A stretch of 64,000 bases of DNA from Asparagopsis taxiformis (GCA_030407315.1 JALQPE010000609.1:1-64000); one strand, 5' to 3'; shown: positions 43,427 through 54,639, counted from the first letter of the stretch. A program made the numbers and translations. Notes: generated by a model from the sequence alone, not told the origin.

Positions 43427-44383
43427 TCAATCCGATTGATCGGCTAGATCACCCTCGCTCGCTTCTTTCCTGTGGTTGTCCCTTCTCACTTTGGTCCTGT
43501 AAGTTTTCCTCTTGATTCCTTTTGCATGCTTTTGAGAACGCTTCTCAGGACTTCTAGGTCTCTTGAGAGGTTTCGCGGATATTTCCTCACTCTTTTCACT
43601 TCCATATCCGCTTCCAGAAGATGAGCTGCCGGTTCTTGAAGTATTCGCAGACTCAGAGGAATCACTATCCTTGTAATTCTGATAATGTTTCTTTCTGATA
43701 CATTTTTTGATCACTCTCTCCTCCGGCTTCTTCAATGAACTTGAGTTCTTCCGATTCCTCGATCTAGAAGCGAACGTACGTAAGCGGCCAACTTCTGCAC
43801 TTCTACCATCCTTTTTGGCAACACGTCCTGATCTGATACCACCTTCCCAGTTTGAGACCCTTTTCAACTCATTTCCTATACTTCCTTGAATGTTACAGGA
43901 CCTTTCTCTACTTCCACTCTTCCTTGCACCCTCTGCTGACCTTTTCCTTGTTGCCATCCTCTCTTCAATGAGCTTTCTAATTGCCCAGTGGTTTTCAGTC
44001 TGTGAAAATACATGCAAGGAAGTGTTTTGAGAGGCAAGTTCGATTAAGTTTTCCATTTCGCGCGGATGTTCTGCAAGACTCTGACAGTAGGTCTTGGTTC
44101 CAAAATCATCGACGAGGTTCTTGTTCAATAGTGACGCAATGATGTTCTTTGCTCTGGTATTGCGCTGGCGATGTGTGCAATCGTCAGTGAACGTCTGGTA
44201 GGTCATAAGTTCATCTCCTTCATGTTTTGCGTTATGCTTCGTGATAAACTCGTACAGATACTTAGAAACATTGACAAATCGAAAGATATCTTTCCCTTTT
44301 CCGTTTTCATTAACAGGTAAGCTGTCAGTTTGGCACCTAGTCGGTGGTGGAATAGGAAAGAGGTTTCCTCTTCTTTCAGGCAT
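43427..44383 (-). CDS. Element A accessory protein (TnpA-like role inferred)
   Basis: The ATG at 44383 is chosen because its product aligns from the first residues (MPERRGNLFPIPPPTR) with the element B protein (MLNKPIVLLPIPPPSR). Residues about 25-150 form a conserved helical domain: 'DIFRFVNVSKYL', 'DDCTHRQRNTRAKNIIASLL', 'REMENLIELASQN' and 'NHWAIRKLIEERMATRKRS'. The C-terminal half is Arg/Lys/Ser-rich with several basic clusters that look like nuclear signals. CACTA elements usually carry such a DNA-binding partner of the transposase; that role is inference. The gene is divergent from the transposase across 400 bp. No known domain recognised. Confidence 0.7.
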   Translation of the reverse strand: MPERRGNLFPIPPPTRCQTDSLPVNENGKGKDIFRFVNVSKYLYEFITKHNAKHEGDELMTYQTFTDDCTHRQRNTRAKNIIASLLNKNLVDDFGTKTYCQSLAEHPREMENLIELASQNTSLHVFSQTENHWAIRKLIEERMATRKRSAEGARKSGSRERSCNIQGSIGNELKRVSNWEGGIRSGRVAKKDGRSAEVGRLRTFASRSRNRKNSSSLKKPEERVIKKCIRKKHYQNYKDSDSSESANTSRTGSSSSGSGYGSEKSEEISAKPLKRPRSPEKRSQKHAKGIKRKTYRTKVRRDNHRKEASEGDLADQSD

Positions 44384-44782
44384 TATGGTTGTTTGATTTT
44401 CACTGTCTTTTGCTGATACAGGGTTTGCTGTGAAGTAGTATCCTATGCCGGATGAGGAAAGCTTGGTACATTCCCTGAACTCCATCAAGCCTCAACTAGC
44501 GACGATACTAGCTTTTATAGACCAAGCTCAACGCAGCATTGAACTTTTTCCATCTAACTGTTTCGCTTGGAGATGCATTGGTGCAGTTTACCGTTTTCCC
44601 TTTTTTCGTATCACAATTGCTCACTCTTCTGTCTTCGATGGATCACAGAATATATCCATAGGAAAACTGTAAGCATAATCTCTGTTCAAAAGTAGATAGC
44701 TCGGAGTGGATTTGCGTCTGCACTAACTATTCTGCAACTCTTTGCATCCATCGAAACTCACCGCTGTGACAGGAACGCGGAA

Positions 44783-47700
44783 ATGGACAGATTCGTGTGT
44801 TTGGCAGAATATGGATGTCGTTGTCGGCCCCCGGGAAAACCCGTAGACAAAAGCACAATGAAGCGCCACCGTGCGATATCAAACAGAAAGAGGACATCTC
44901 TCGGCCTCCCCAAGCTACCACGAGGGCCAAGGCATACCTTTTCTGCTTCTCAGAGTGTTTCTAATCGCTTCTATCGTTTACAAGAGGAAAGATTGCTCGA
45001 AAATATGAAGGCAAAGAGGCTACGCAGTATAGAAACGGATGTATATGACGAAAACAACGGCGGAAATCATATGGAACAATACGAGGACGTAGGTTGCAGT
45101 GGAGACGAAGCGGATGTCGAGTCAGAACGTCATGATTTTGGCAGACCTGGTTCTAGTAGTTTCGAAGGGGATTCTGATTCCTCCTTTATGTTTGAGTCTT
45201 CCACCGAAGAAGCGCTTGAAAAGATGAGTTCTCTTCTCGCAGACCCGAGCTGTGCACTGCAAGATGTTCAAGATCCGTTAACTACAATCCCTATATCCCA
45301 AGAAGATGAAGTTCTCGAAATGGAACAGACAGAAAATCATCAGAACGAAACTAACAATTTCTCTACAAGAGCCTTTAACCGTGTGAGATTCAAATCCTGG
45401 TGTGACTCGAATAAGAAATGGGTATACTTTGGTGTCAAGTTCTCTCTTCCAGCAACCGTGATGGACACTGTACTCGAAAATATCTCTTCATCGTACAAGT
45501 CATGGAAAACGATACGTCGAAACATGGCAAAGTATTCTAATCTCCTCCCGATTTCCTATCTAACTTGTAGAGGACACATGCTTCTCAACAAAGCTGACAT
45601 CGAATTCAACGATGGTGGAGTTATGATTTCGGAGTTACCGGGAAGTTTCAGCGGATGCATTGTTTGCCTTGAAAGGGATGAATTTTCCGAGATAACTTCG
45701 TTTGATTATCTCCCTCTTCTACCTCGAATTCGAGCTTGGGTCCAAAATGAAAACACATGTAAGGTACTATATGATTACATGGAGAGGAGAAAGAAGTCCA
45801 ATTCAGCGGATGGTGAGGAATACATTGATGACTTTTTCAGTGGATGGTTGTTCAAGAAAATTGTATCATCTCTAGGTGGTGATGACATGATAGAAAACGA
45901 TATTTTCATTTCCCTATCATGTGATGGATTCCAACCTTATGGAAACAGGAAATATGACTGTTGGCCAATTGTCGCTCTTGTCCATAACCTACCACCGCAG
46001 ATGAGATTCCTCATGTGGAATGTTATACCTTTGGGAGTCATAAAGGGCCCGAAGGAGCCTGTTCTACTGCACACTTTCCTTCAACCACTTTTGGAAGAGG
46101 TATCCAAAATCAATCGCAACGGAGGAACGCCGATCAAATTCTGGGATGGATCAGTACGAAAGGTCCGTGTGCATGTTTTATGGGTTACTGGAGACTCTCC
46201 AGCAGTAGCTAAACTTGCCGGACTTACAGGATCTAACGGAAAGTGTCCGTGTCGCTTCTGCGAGATTGTCGGCTTTCGCCTAAGCGGTTCAAATCACTAC
46301 TACTTCCCTTCGAAGATAAGAGTATCCAATGGTAAGAGATCGAAATACGAACGGCTTTATGATCCCGAAAATTTGGACTGCAGATCAGAAGAGTCCGTGA
46401 ATGGTACATGGGAATCGTTAGAAAATCCGTGCATGACATCTGCGCAGAAACGCAAGATCAATGTGGAAACTGGCATTAAGAGGAAGACAAGTGTTATGGA
46501 ACTTGACACTGTTTTTCCGTTTTCTTCTTTCCCTATTGATACTATGCACCTATTTCTAAACCTCATCAAGGATCTAATGTCAATATGGAAGGGGGACAGT
46601 GTCCACATGCAGAGATCGGGTTTCAGTACAGCGGAATTTGTCCTTTCTGCTCATCAATGGGAAATGATAGACAAGGAATTCGCGAACATTGGATCAGGAA
46701 CTTGTGAAAGGGCTTTCGGGTCTGTACCATTAGATTCCTCGTGGTACTCATCGTGGAAAGCAACACAGTGCAAAGATTTTGCAGTGATTTACGCACCAAT
46801 ATTGATGGAAGGACACCTACCGAGCCGTCTTATGGATGGATTGTGGTGCTTCAGCAACGTTGTCGAGCTGTGTTCTCGGGCAAGTCTTTCGAAGGAGGAC
46901 GTTGGGCGCCTCCATGAATCTGCAATTTCCTTCCTGAAGAACTTCGAAAAAAATTATTTTGGATACGATCCAAGGAGAGTTGGGTTGTGCAAATCAACAC
47001 TTCATCAGATATTGCATCTAAGGGACTGTGTTGAAGCATGCGGACCACCGGTGATCTACAGTCAGTTCTGGGTAGAGCGCTACATTGGGTTTATCAAGAA
47101 AAGGCTTAATGCAACCAATCTAGCTGCAGAATCTATATTTGAAGGGGAGAAACTACTGGAGAGCTACAAGCTCTTCTTTTCAGAGCCTTTCACTGCCCCT
47201 GAGGAACAGAAAAGTGATGAGGACCGGAAGCTACTATTCCCAGATGGGGAACACTTTCTTTCAGAGCTTTCTCATCCACACCTAAACCTAAGACGCCTTT
47301 TGTGTGAATACATTATGAAAACGGCTAATCTGACATCAACAGAGGCACATGAAGCAACAAAACAAGACAGGATATTATCCTTTGGTTCTTTAGAGAACCA
47401 TTCCGGAAATGGGTGGGAGAAGTACGGCGCGAAGGAGTCCAAGCGGCATTGCTCTGGTGATATCCGGCCTGACTACTTCATTTCTGCGCAGTTCAAAGTT
47501 GATGGTGACAATAATTCTATTTCAGTGTACTATGGGAGAATCCTTCGCATCTTGAGATATACGTTTCATCTTTCCTCTGGAATCTCTACACATGATTTGA
47601 TTCTCGCTGACTGGGTGTCAGGGCTGAAGAGGACAAGGTGGGATCAAGTGTATCGAGTGAACGCGGGATCGAATATGTTCTCTTCACCAACTGTTGAGGA

Positions 47701-47911
47701 CCCATCAGTTCTGCTCAATATTGTTGGGGTTTTGATTCATTCTGTGCCAAAAATTGCAAGAACACGACAAGGAATTGTCCAACACGTGATCGCAGAAAAG
47801 TTTGAGGAGAGGTATTACATAATGGATCCCTTTAGAAGAATTCATCAGCTTTTGGACGCGGAGAAGTGCTCCCCGGATGGAATCAACCGAACGTTACAAG
47901 GAATGAAATGA
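44783..47911 (+). CDS. Transposase_21 (tnp2/CACTA-like) transposase, element A, intact
   Basis: A 1042-codon frame from the ATG at 44783. The N-terminus has a Cys motif 'CLAEYGCRCRP' (residues 6-16) followed by basic sequence, then an acidic linker to about residue 190. The core has 'SCDGFQPYGNRKYDCWPIVA' (Asp381), 'HNLPPQMRFLMWNVIPLG', 'GPKEPVLLHTFLQPLLEE', 'WVTGDSPAVAKLAGLTG' (Asp471), a 'CPCRFC' zinc-type knuckle, and 'FPIDTMHLFLNLIKDLM' (Asp586, His589). This is the Transposase_21 pattern of CACTA/En-Spm enzymes. A conserved C-terminal region ends in 'LDAEKCSPDGINRTL', shared with copy B. Open over 3.1 kb with no lesion, so it could be active. Confidence 0.85.
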   Translation: MDRFVCLAEYGCRCRPPGKPVDKSTMKRHRAISNRKRTSLGLPKLPRGPRHTFSASQSVSNRFYRLQEERLLENMKAKRLRSIETDVYDENNGGNHMEQYEDVGCSGDEADVESERHDFGRPGSSSFEGDSDSSFMFESSTEEALEKMSSLLADPSCALQDVQDPLTTIPISQEDEVLEMEQTENHQNETNNFSTRAFNRVRFKSWCDSNKKWVYFGVKFSLPATVMDTVLENISSSYKSWKTIRRNMAKYSNLLPISYLTCRGHMLLNKADIEFNDGGVMISELPGSFSGCIVCLERDEFSEITSFDYLPLLPRIRAWVQNENTCKVLYDYMERRKKSNSADGEEYIDDFFSGWLFKKIVSSLGGDDMIENDIFISLSCDGFQPYGNRKYDCWPIVALVHNLPPQMRFLMWNVIPLGVIKGPKEPVLLHTFLQPLLEEVSKINRNGGTPIKFWDGSVRKVRVHVLWVTGDSPAVAKLAGLTGSNGKCPCRFCEIVGFRLSGSNHYYFPSKIRVSNGKRSKYERLYDPENLDCRSEESVNGTWESLENPCMTSAQKRKINVETGIKRKTSVMELDTVFPFSSFPIDTMHLFLNLIKDLMSIWKGDSVHMQRSGFSTAEFVLSAHQWEMIDKEFANIGSGTCERAFGSVPLDSSWYSSWKATQCKDFAVIYAPILMEGHLPSRLMDGLWCFSNVVELCSRASLSKEDVGRLHESAISFLKNFEKNYFGYDPRRVGLCKSTLHQILHLRDCVEACGPPVIYSQFWVERYIGFIKKRLNATNLAAESIFEGEKLLESYKLFFSEPFTAPEEQKSDEDRKLLFPDGEHFLSELSHPHLNLRRLLCEYIMKTANLTSTEAHEATKQDRILSFGSLENHSGNGWEKYGAKESKRHCSGDIRPDYFISAQFKVDGDNNSISVYYGRILRILRYTFHLSSGISTHDLILADWVSGLKRTRWDQVYRVNAGSNMFSSPTVEDPSVLLNIVGVLIHSVPKIARTRQGIVQHVIAEKFEERYYIMDPFRRIHQLLDAEKCSPDGINRTLQGMK

Positions 47912-48560
47912 ATAATCCCTTCACGAATGAATGGATGGCGATTCACATATCTAGTTCAGTCTACTTTTTCTGATGGGCTGGTTTGGTGATTATTTACGTG
48001 AAGCAGATTGAAAACCCCCCTGAGTTGGTACCATCTTCCCCACGCATCATGCGGCTCTCGACCCGAAATAAGGTCATGACTGGAATGTGTTCCCATTCAT
48101 GAGTTCCACGAAATATTTACAACTCTGAACTACGGGAAGCTGCGGGTTACAAAACAACGAGATGATGTCTCGTCATTTCTGATTGCGTCCCGATCGTCAC
48201 ACCTCTGTGACTGTCACGATACTATGTTTAACTGTCACGTCGCGGATGATAAAAAATGTCACTGTTATGATAAATTTCTTTCGAATACGACGTGCCAACG
48301 GCACATTCCTCACGCAATTGAGCCAATGAAATCAAATGAGAAATCCAGATCCTCTGTTTTTTCCAAATTGTTTTTGTTTCAATACAGCGACATGAAAGGG
48401 GGTCAAAAGTGTGTTCACTGGAGCACAAGCGTATGACAGCTAGAGGACAGTCGGGTACAAGTGGAGGACACGTGGATCTCTCTCTGAGGTCACTAGAAAG
48501 TTTCGCTATCCTCTTAAAATACTCCTACATCAAGATTTATTAGACTCCTATGATCATCTA

Positions 48561-48863
48561 TCAATCCTCCATCTCCACTCGCAAATGTCCACTAGGGTGT
48601 AGGTCTGTCTCTGGTGTGGCATTTTCATTTTCAATTAGCATGCTGTATACTAGTTCCAATGATGGACGCCGACCTTGGTGGAAGTTATGAAAATTTGCCA
48701 AGTTTCGCATTAGTGGTGCCCAGTCCGAAATGTGGTACAGTCCATTAAGAAAAAAGTGTACCGTAGTTTGCTCATCGTCTATGTGTGGGTAAACCGATTG
48801 GAGCATCGTGTTCCTTAGTAGGCTGTGGCGATCAATGTAATCTTGTATCGGTTCTCCTTGCAC
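48561..48863 (-). pseudogene. Retrotransposon gag-like fragment (Ty1/copia type)
   Basis: About 100 codons on the minus strand with 'GEPIQDYIDRHSLLRNTM', 'FLNGLYHISDWAPLMRNL' and 'SLELVYSMLIENE', in the order and spacing of the UBN2/gag helical domain of Ty1/copia elements. No protease, integrase or reverse transcriptase sequence follows. It lies in the 0.55-kb gap between the inverted elements A and B. Confidence 0.45.
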
Positions 48864-49526
48864 ATGTTTGAGTTAATCAGCTTGGCGACGAAGTTTGGCT
48901 TCTGAGTGCTGGGGCGGCCCTAGTAGACATTTTCGAGAGTAAATGGAGGATAATATATGAATAAATTGAGCATTATCAAATTTATTACATTGATGACAAC
49001 GGGGTTATAACCATAGATGTAGAAGTCCTCCGAAAAAATTCCACATGTCCTCCATGTTTCCTCCCAAGAGCTCCACTTGTCTTTCCTATATGCTCCAGAA
49101 AGCTTGGTTTTGCCCCCCTCTCATTTAGTTATATTGAAACAAAAAGAATAATTTTTGGGGGCAAAATGTCAATCCTATTGGATGAAATGCACATGCAAGA
49201 GGCTGAGCTGCATGGGAATAGTGTAAGCTCAGTATGATAACCTTGCAGTCCATTACAGTGCAAAGCGTGACGTATTCCGAAAATAGATATCACTCACGAT
49301 CTGACTACCGTTACAATAAAATGAAAGCGAAAGTCACGGTGAAGTGTAACGCCGCATCCCATTATCATTCTCTCCATTTTAATTTATCGTACCACAGCAC
49401 CTGGACGGTGGTTTCCGCTTCAGTTTTTCTTCGCCGACTGCCCTTTTGACAAACCTAGGAAAAGCTTGCCAGCTCGTGCCTTTCTCTATCCTTCCGTCCT
49501 GCAGTGCAGGCAACAACCATCTCGGT

Positions 49527-52500
49527 TCACTCTATCCCGAACAGAGTACGATTAATACCGTCCGGGGATTTTTCGTGCTTGTCTAGCAGATTATGAGTTC
49601 TGCGATAGGGATCCAGTATATAACTCCGATACTCCCTCCCATTTGCGGAAGCTTCTTTGCGCATGATGGGATTTCCGGAGGGAATCACATGTTTCATCAC
49701 TCCAATGAGGTTGAGTAAAACACTTGGATCCTCAACCGTAGGACCAACGAACATTTTTCTTCTTGATTGACTATGATATACCTGGCCCCATCTCGTCTTG
49801 TGCAATCCAGACGCCCAGTCTATAATGAGAACAACCCTTGTAAAATTCACCGAGGACAAGACAAAGTTGTACTGACATATGCGTCTTATTCGCCCGTAGT
49901 ATACAGAGGTGCATCCCTCCGAGCTTTGATCAGATTTGAACTCGGCAGACACGAAATAGTCTGGTCTGATCTTGTTATGAGAATGTCGCTTGGAATCCTT
50001 CGCACCAAATTTCAGACGCACGTCACCAAATTGCTTCTCAACGGCACCAAAACAGAGAATAGCATCATCCTCACATGATTTTTGCGCCTCATCCATTGAA
50101 ATACCGTTTGTCTTCATTATGTATTCACAGAGTAGACGGCGAAGATTCATATGAGAATGCGACAATTGTGATACAGAGTGAGAGCCTTCCGGGAATTTGA
50201 GATTGATATCACCGGTATCACTTCCCCCCTTGTCTTGAGCTGAAAATGACTCCCCATAGAATGCCTTGTAGCTCTCCAGTAATTTTTCACTCTCCAACAA
50301 TGATTCAGCAGCCATATTCGACGCATTAAGCCTGTTCTTCACGAAGCCGATATATCTTTCTACCCAAAACTGGTTGTAGTTGGCAGGGGGGCCACAAGCT
50401 TCTATACATTCTCTTAGATGCAGAATTTGATGAATTGTGGACTTGCAAAGTCCTACTCTCTCTGGGTCGAAGCAGAAATAGTTGCGCTCATAGCTTTGGA
50501 AGAATGAGACAGCCGCTCCACCCAGCGATTCAACATCTCTCGTGGAAAGAAATGGTCGGCTCGAAAGCTCAACGATATTACTGAAATCCCAAACGCTATC
50601 CATAATACGGCGCGGAAGATGACCTTCAAGTAGTACTGGGGCGTAAGATACCACAAACTCTTTGCACTGTGCTGCTTTCCAGGAATAATAGAACGACGAA
50701 TCCATCGGCACAGGTCCGAATGCAGCTTCACATGTCCCCGACCCAATAGAAGAAAAATCTTCGTCAATCATTCTCCATTGATCTCGTCCAATGACAAAAT
50801 CCAACGATCCGAGATCACATCTCTGAAGATGAACATTTTCTCCTTTCCAGATTTCCATAAGATCCTTGGTAACATTCAGTACTAAGTGCATGGTATCGAT
50901 AGGGAATGACAGGAAGGGGTAAATTGTTTCAGAATTCATCACTACTGTTCTTTCCTTCAGGCCAGTTTCAATGCTCAGTTTGCGACGTTGCGTAGTTGAA
51001 AGTTCATGGTTCTCCAATGTTTTCCAGACATCGCGCACAGACTTGTTTGTTCGTTTCACGAGATCGTTGGGGTCATAGAAAATTTGATAACGTGTCGACT
51101 GGCCATGCCTAACCCTCAATTTAGATGGGAAATAGTAGTGATTCGATCCGCGATGTCGATATCCACTAATCTCGCAGAACCGGCATGGAGACTTTCCATT
51201 GGATCCAGTAAGGCCAGCTATTTTGGCAATTGCAGGAGAGTCTCCTGTAATCCATAAGATATGTACGCGGATCTTCCGAAGAGATCCGTCCCAGAACTGC
51301 ATAGGGGTTCCTCCATCGTAATTAATTTCACGGATCTCATCAAGAAGCGGTTGGAAATAGGTATGTAGCTGAACAGGCTCTCTTGGAACCTTTATGAAGC
51401 CCAGTGGGATGACATTCCACATGAGGAATCTCATTTGTGGTGGTAAGTTATGGTTTAGAGCAACTAGAGGCCAGCAATCGTATTTCTTGTTGCCGAAAGG
51501 CTGAAAACCATCACAAGAGGGAGCTATGAAAATGTCATCCTCAAGCTTATCATCACCACCCAGTGCAAGTGCAATTTTTTTGTACAAAGAGCCGTCCAGG
51601 TAATCCTCAAAACCGTCGCTCTGTTCTACAGAAACATCATCCCGTTTTCCCTTCTTGTAGTTATAGAGCGCCTCACACGCTTTCTCATCACGTACCCATG
51701 CACGCAATCGAGGAAGAAGGGGAAGGTATTCGAAGGACGTAATTTGACACTCCTTCCCATGCCTATGACAAATAGAGCAGTGCTTAGAAAAATTGGATAA
51801 GTTATCTGTTGCGACTTCATCACGCTCTGTTGCAGAGCTAGCCTTTTCAAGAAGCATGTGTCCTCCACAAGTTCTATATGAAATAGGGGATAGACCAGTG
51901 TATTTTTCAAGATTCCGTCGAACAGTCTTCCAGCATTTGTAGGGAGCAGAAATATTCTCAAGCAATGTGTTCATTACTGTTTCTGCAAGCGCAAACTTGA
52001 CACCAAACAGTACCCATCTTCTGTTAGATTTGCACCAAGATCTGAATTTCGAAAAGCTCAATGCTCTATGTATTTCCATCTCTTCCTGCGCAATCATCAC
52101 TCCCGAAGCCTCCTGCTCATCTTCTACGTTCGAAGGCGAATGCAATACATCTCTAATTGATATTATGTCTTCTGTACCAGATTGAAAAGATCGCAGAGTG
52201 GGGGAGGATTCAAGGCTACCTTCCATCGCTATTATTTGTGGCGACGTAACATCACTCGATTGATGATCGGGTATAAGTAAAGGTTCTCGGGAAAATTCCG
52301 GTTCGGACGCTGTGACAGATTCATTTCCCGGTTCAATATCAATGGGATCTTGTTCGTTTTGTTCATATTCTTCCTTGATTTCTTCGTCGGCATTGACCCA
52401 GACGTTACTCTTTCCTACGTTCTTGGATTTTAGTTCTTCTCCAAGCTCTTGAAAGCGAGATAAAACCTTATTCGAAGTAGCCGGGCTGAACTTCGGTCCT

Positions 52501-52654
52501 CTTGGAAGTTTTGGGAGCCCCTGTAGAGCTCTTTTTCGGTTGGATACTATCCACATAGTATGTTTCTATGGCGTTTCATTGTGCTTTTGTCTACAGCCTT
52601 CCCCACCGGGCGGCACCGACATCCATATTCGGCCAAACAGACGTAGCTATCCAT
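49527..52654 (-). pseudogene. Transposase_21 (tnp2/CACTA-like) transposase, element B (N-terminal frameshift)
   Basis: The main frame (52556-49527, 1009 codons) carries the same core as element A: 'SCDGFQPFGNKKYDCWPLVA', 'HNLPPQMRFLMWNVIPLG', 'WITGDSPAIAKIAGLTG', 'FPIDTMHLVLNVTKDLM' and 'SPDGINRTLFGIE' at the end. The conserved Cys-rich start (MDSYVCLAEYGCRCRP, ATG at 52654) is in another frame. By comparison with A, a short insertion around ACATACTATGTGG near 52560 separates them. Translation from the internal ATG at 52556 would give a transposase without the N-terminal Cys motif. Core residues are all present, so partial function cannot be excluded. Confidence 0.8.
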
Positions 52655-53064
52655 CTCTAGAACACAGCTGTCAATGAAAAATTTGAGCTAGACACTGTAA
52701 AAAGCATTGGCAATGCGTTTTCTCGAACTCAGTGTGAAGCCCACTATTTCCTCTTCAGGGAAAATTCGCATCGAAGCTCAAAAGTGTTATAGTATCTCAT
52801 AGAGATGATTTATAACAGTGCGGGAGGTATCAAAAACCAGAGACAGTGATACCAGAGGATTTCTTCGGTTAGTTATTGCGCCATTTTGCAAAACGAAGCG
52901 AAAAAATGTCAATGAACAATATAATACTTCATACAAATCTCACAGTATAAGATGGTAGACCGTTTCACAGACTACCGGATGCCCCAGCACGAAAACAAGA
53001 AAACCAATGCATCTGGAACTCTCCTGGACAGGTGCATTCTTACTGACATAGTTCCATAGCTACA

Positions 53065-54048
53065 ATGCTAAACAAACCTATCGTGCTTCTCCCCATTCCA
53101 CCGCCAAGTCGTTTCCTTGACGGAAATCAAAAAGAATATGAAAATGATACGCGCAAGGACATCTTCCGTTTCGTTAACGTTTCGAAGTATCTGGATGATT
53201 TCATCATCAAGCATAACAATGAGCATGAAGGAAACGAAGGAATGTCATACCTCTCTTTCAAGGACGACTGCACACATCGTCAGCGCAACACTCGAGCAAA
53301 GAATATCATCGCATCTCTTCTCAACAAACATCTTCCAGATGACTTTGGAACGAGAACTTATTGTCAGAGTCTGGCAGTGCGTCCACGTGAAATGGAAAAC
53401 TTGATCGAACTTGCCTCTCAGAACGCTTCTCTTTCTGTTTTTTCCCAAACAGAAAATCATTGGGCAATTAGGAAGCTCATTGAAGAGAGAATGGCGACTC
53501 GAAAGAGGTCAGAAGATGCAAGAAATGGTCACAAGTCAGAAGAAAAGGCAAAGCATCTGCACAATTGCTCTGGAGGCGGAAAAAGTACAACAAGAAGAGT
53601 CGAAGACGTTCATGTTCCAATTGAGAAAGGTGTCAGTTCCAAACTAATTTCTAAGAAACCGCAGAAATCGTTTCGAGTCAATCATTCTCGTTCAAACGCG
53701 AGGAAAAATAAGCAGCGGAATACTTCCTCATCTCGACAGAGAGAATCGAGAGGAAAAGGAAATAGCTCGGTCACTCGTAATTCTGACTGCGAGGAAAGCG
53801 ATCAAGGGTCATTCAGCTTTGGATCTGCCCCTCATATCGCATCATCTTCTTCTGATGATTTCTCGAGGGTGGATGGTAGTGAAGAAGAAGATATAGCACC
53901 GGTGAAAAGATCACGGAAGAATTCTGATCGCACTCATATGCATTCAAGCCGCAGTGGGAGGATGAAAACGAAAAGTGTTCGTGTTAGTAAGAGACAGAGG
54001 AGCAGGAAATGGATTTCAAAAGCCGTCCGCGATGCAGAAATGGATTAG
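53065..54048 (+). CDS. Element B accessory protein
   Basis: 327 codons from the ATG at 53065. Residues about 30-145 match the element A protein nearly block for block ('KDIFRFVNVSKYL', 'DDCTHRQRNTRAKNIIASLL', 'TENHWAIRKLIEERMATRKR'), while the basic Ser/Arg-rich C-terminus has diverged in sequence but not in character. The conserved N-terminal domain under a variable basic tail is what one expects of a sequence-specific DNA-binding partner of the transposase; no tested function. Divergent from the transposase across about 400 bp. Confidence 0.7.
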   Translation: MLNKPIVLLPIPPPSRFLDGNQKEYENDTRKDIFRFVNVSKYLDDFIIKHNNEHEGNEGMSYLSFKDDCTHRQRNTRAKNIIASLLNKHLPDDFGTRTYCQSLAVRPREMENLIELASQNASLSVFSQTENHWAIRKLIEERMATRKRSEDARNGHKSEEKAKHLHNCSGGGKSTTRRVEDVHVPIEKGVSSKLISKKPQKSFRVNHSRSNARKNKQRNTSSSRQRESRGKGNSSVTRNSDCEESDQGSFSFGSAPHIASSSSDDFSRVDGSEEEDIAPVKRSRKNSDRTHMHSSRSGRMKTKSVRVSKRQRSRKWISKAVRDAEMD

Positions 54049-54361
54049 GAAAGGAAGTTTACCAGAATGCTAGTCACTGATTAAACGCGAAGGGCATCAG
54101 GCACCGCCAAAATCTTCTCCTTTCCCAGCTACTGACGTGAGGCTCGATGCCGCTGATCATCTCTCCATGTGCTCACTACCATATGAAGAGTCTAGCAGAA
54201 TGGAGCTGATAGGTCTCTAATTAATTTCTTGCACATCACGTAGGCTTAAAAAACTGCCGCCATATCAATGCCCACTTGTCCGGTTAATGCCTCTGGATGC
54301 TATCTGTTTGCGTTTCAGATCACCTGTACATTCCTTGGGAAATATGTATTCTTTGATCTAT

Positions 54362-54622
54362 TCAATTTACAATAAATCTATAATTTATTTGAAACTTTAA
54401 TAATAAAATTGTGTATTTGTCCAAAACGCCATTCCCTGGCTGGAAAAATGCCGGAATTAAGCCGGTAATGAAGATGAATCTACTTTTCGCTCGCGATTTC
54501 ACCCCGGACAGTGACATCCATATTTGTGGCGACCATTTCACGTCTCTATAAAGGAACACGCCGTTGATCCTTGGCACAGTAATGGGAGTTGATGCACTTG
54601 TCACCATGGACATCATTGGCAT
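54362..54622 (-). pseudogene. Conserved end segment of element B with short open frame
   Basis: An 86-codon minus-strand frame convergent with the accessory gene: 'GVFLYRDVKWSPQIWMSLSG' and 'FIFITGLIPAFFQPGNGVL'. The counterpart in element A is frameshifted. Either a third small gene of the element family, the tail of a lost larger gene, or conserved terminal DNA. Confidence 0.35.
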
Positions 54623-54639
54623 CTCATTCTTCGTTCACT

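Larger units (their letters stand above)
42910..48475 (+). mobile_element. CACTA-like two-gene element A
   Basis: A unit of about 5.6 kb: a basic accessory protein (minus) and a Transposase_21/tnp2-type transposase (plus) in divergent orientation. Both ends are homologous to the ends of element B (49041-54565), which lies inverted about 0.55 kb away. The left end shares the stretch around AATGGTCGTCACAA and ACCGGCTTAATGCCGG; the right end shares TTTTTGTTTCAATA and TGGAGGACACGTGGA. Exact termini and target duplications could not be fixed by eye. Confidence 0.65.
49041..54565 (-). mobile_element. CACTA-like two-gene element B (inverted relative to A)
   Basis: Same organisation as element A in opposite orientation: transposase on minus, accessory protein on plus, divergent. 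The left end carries the inverse of TGGAGGACATGTGGA and TTTTTGTTTCAATA; the right end carries the inverse of AATGGTCGCCACAA and ACCGGCTTAATTCCGG. Protein and terminal sequences differ clearly from A, so the two are diverged family members and not a recent duplication. Confidence 0.65.
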
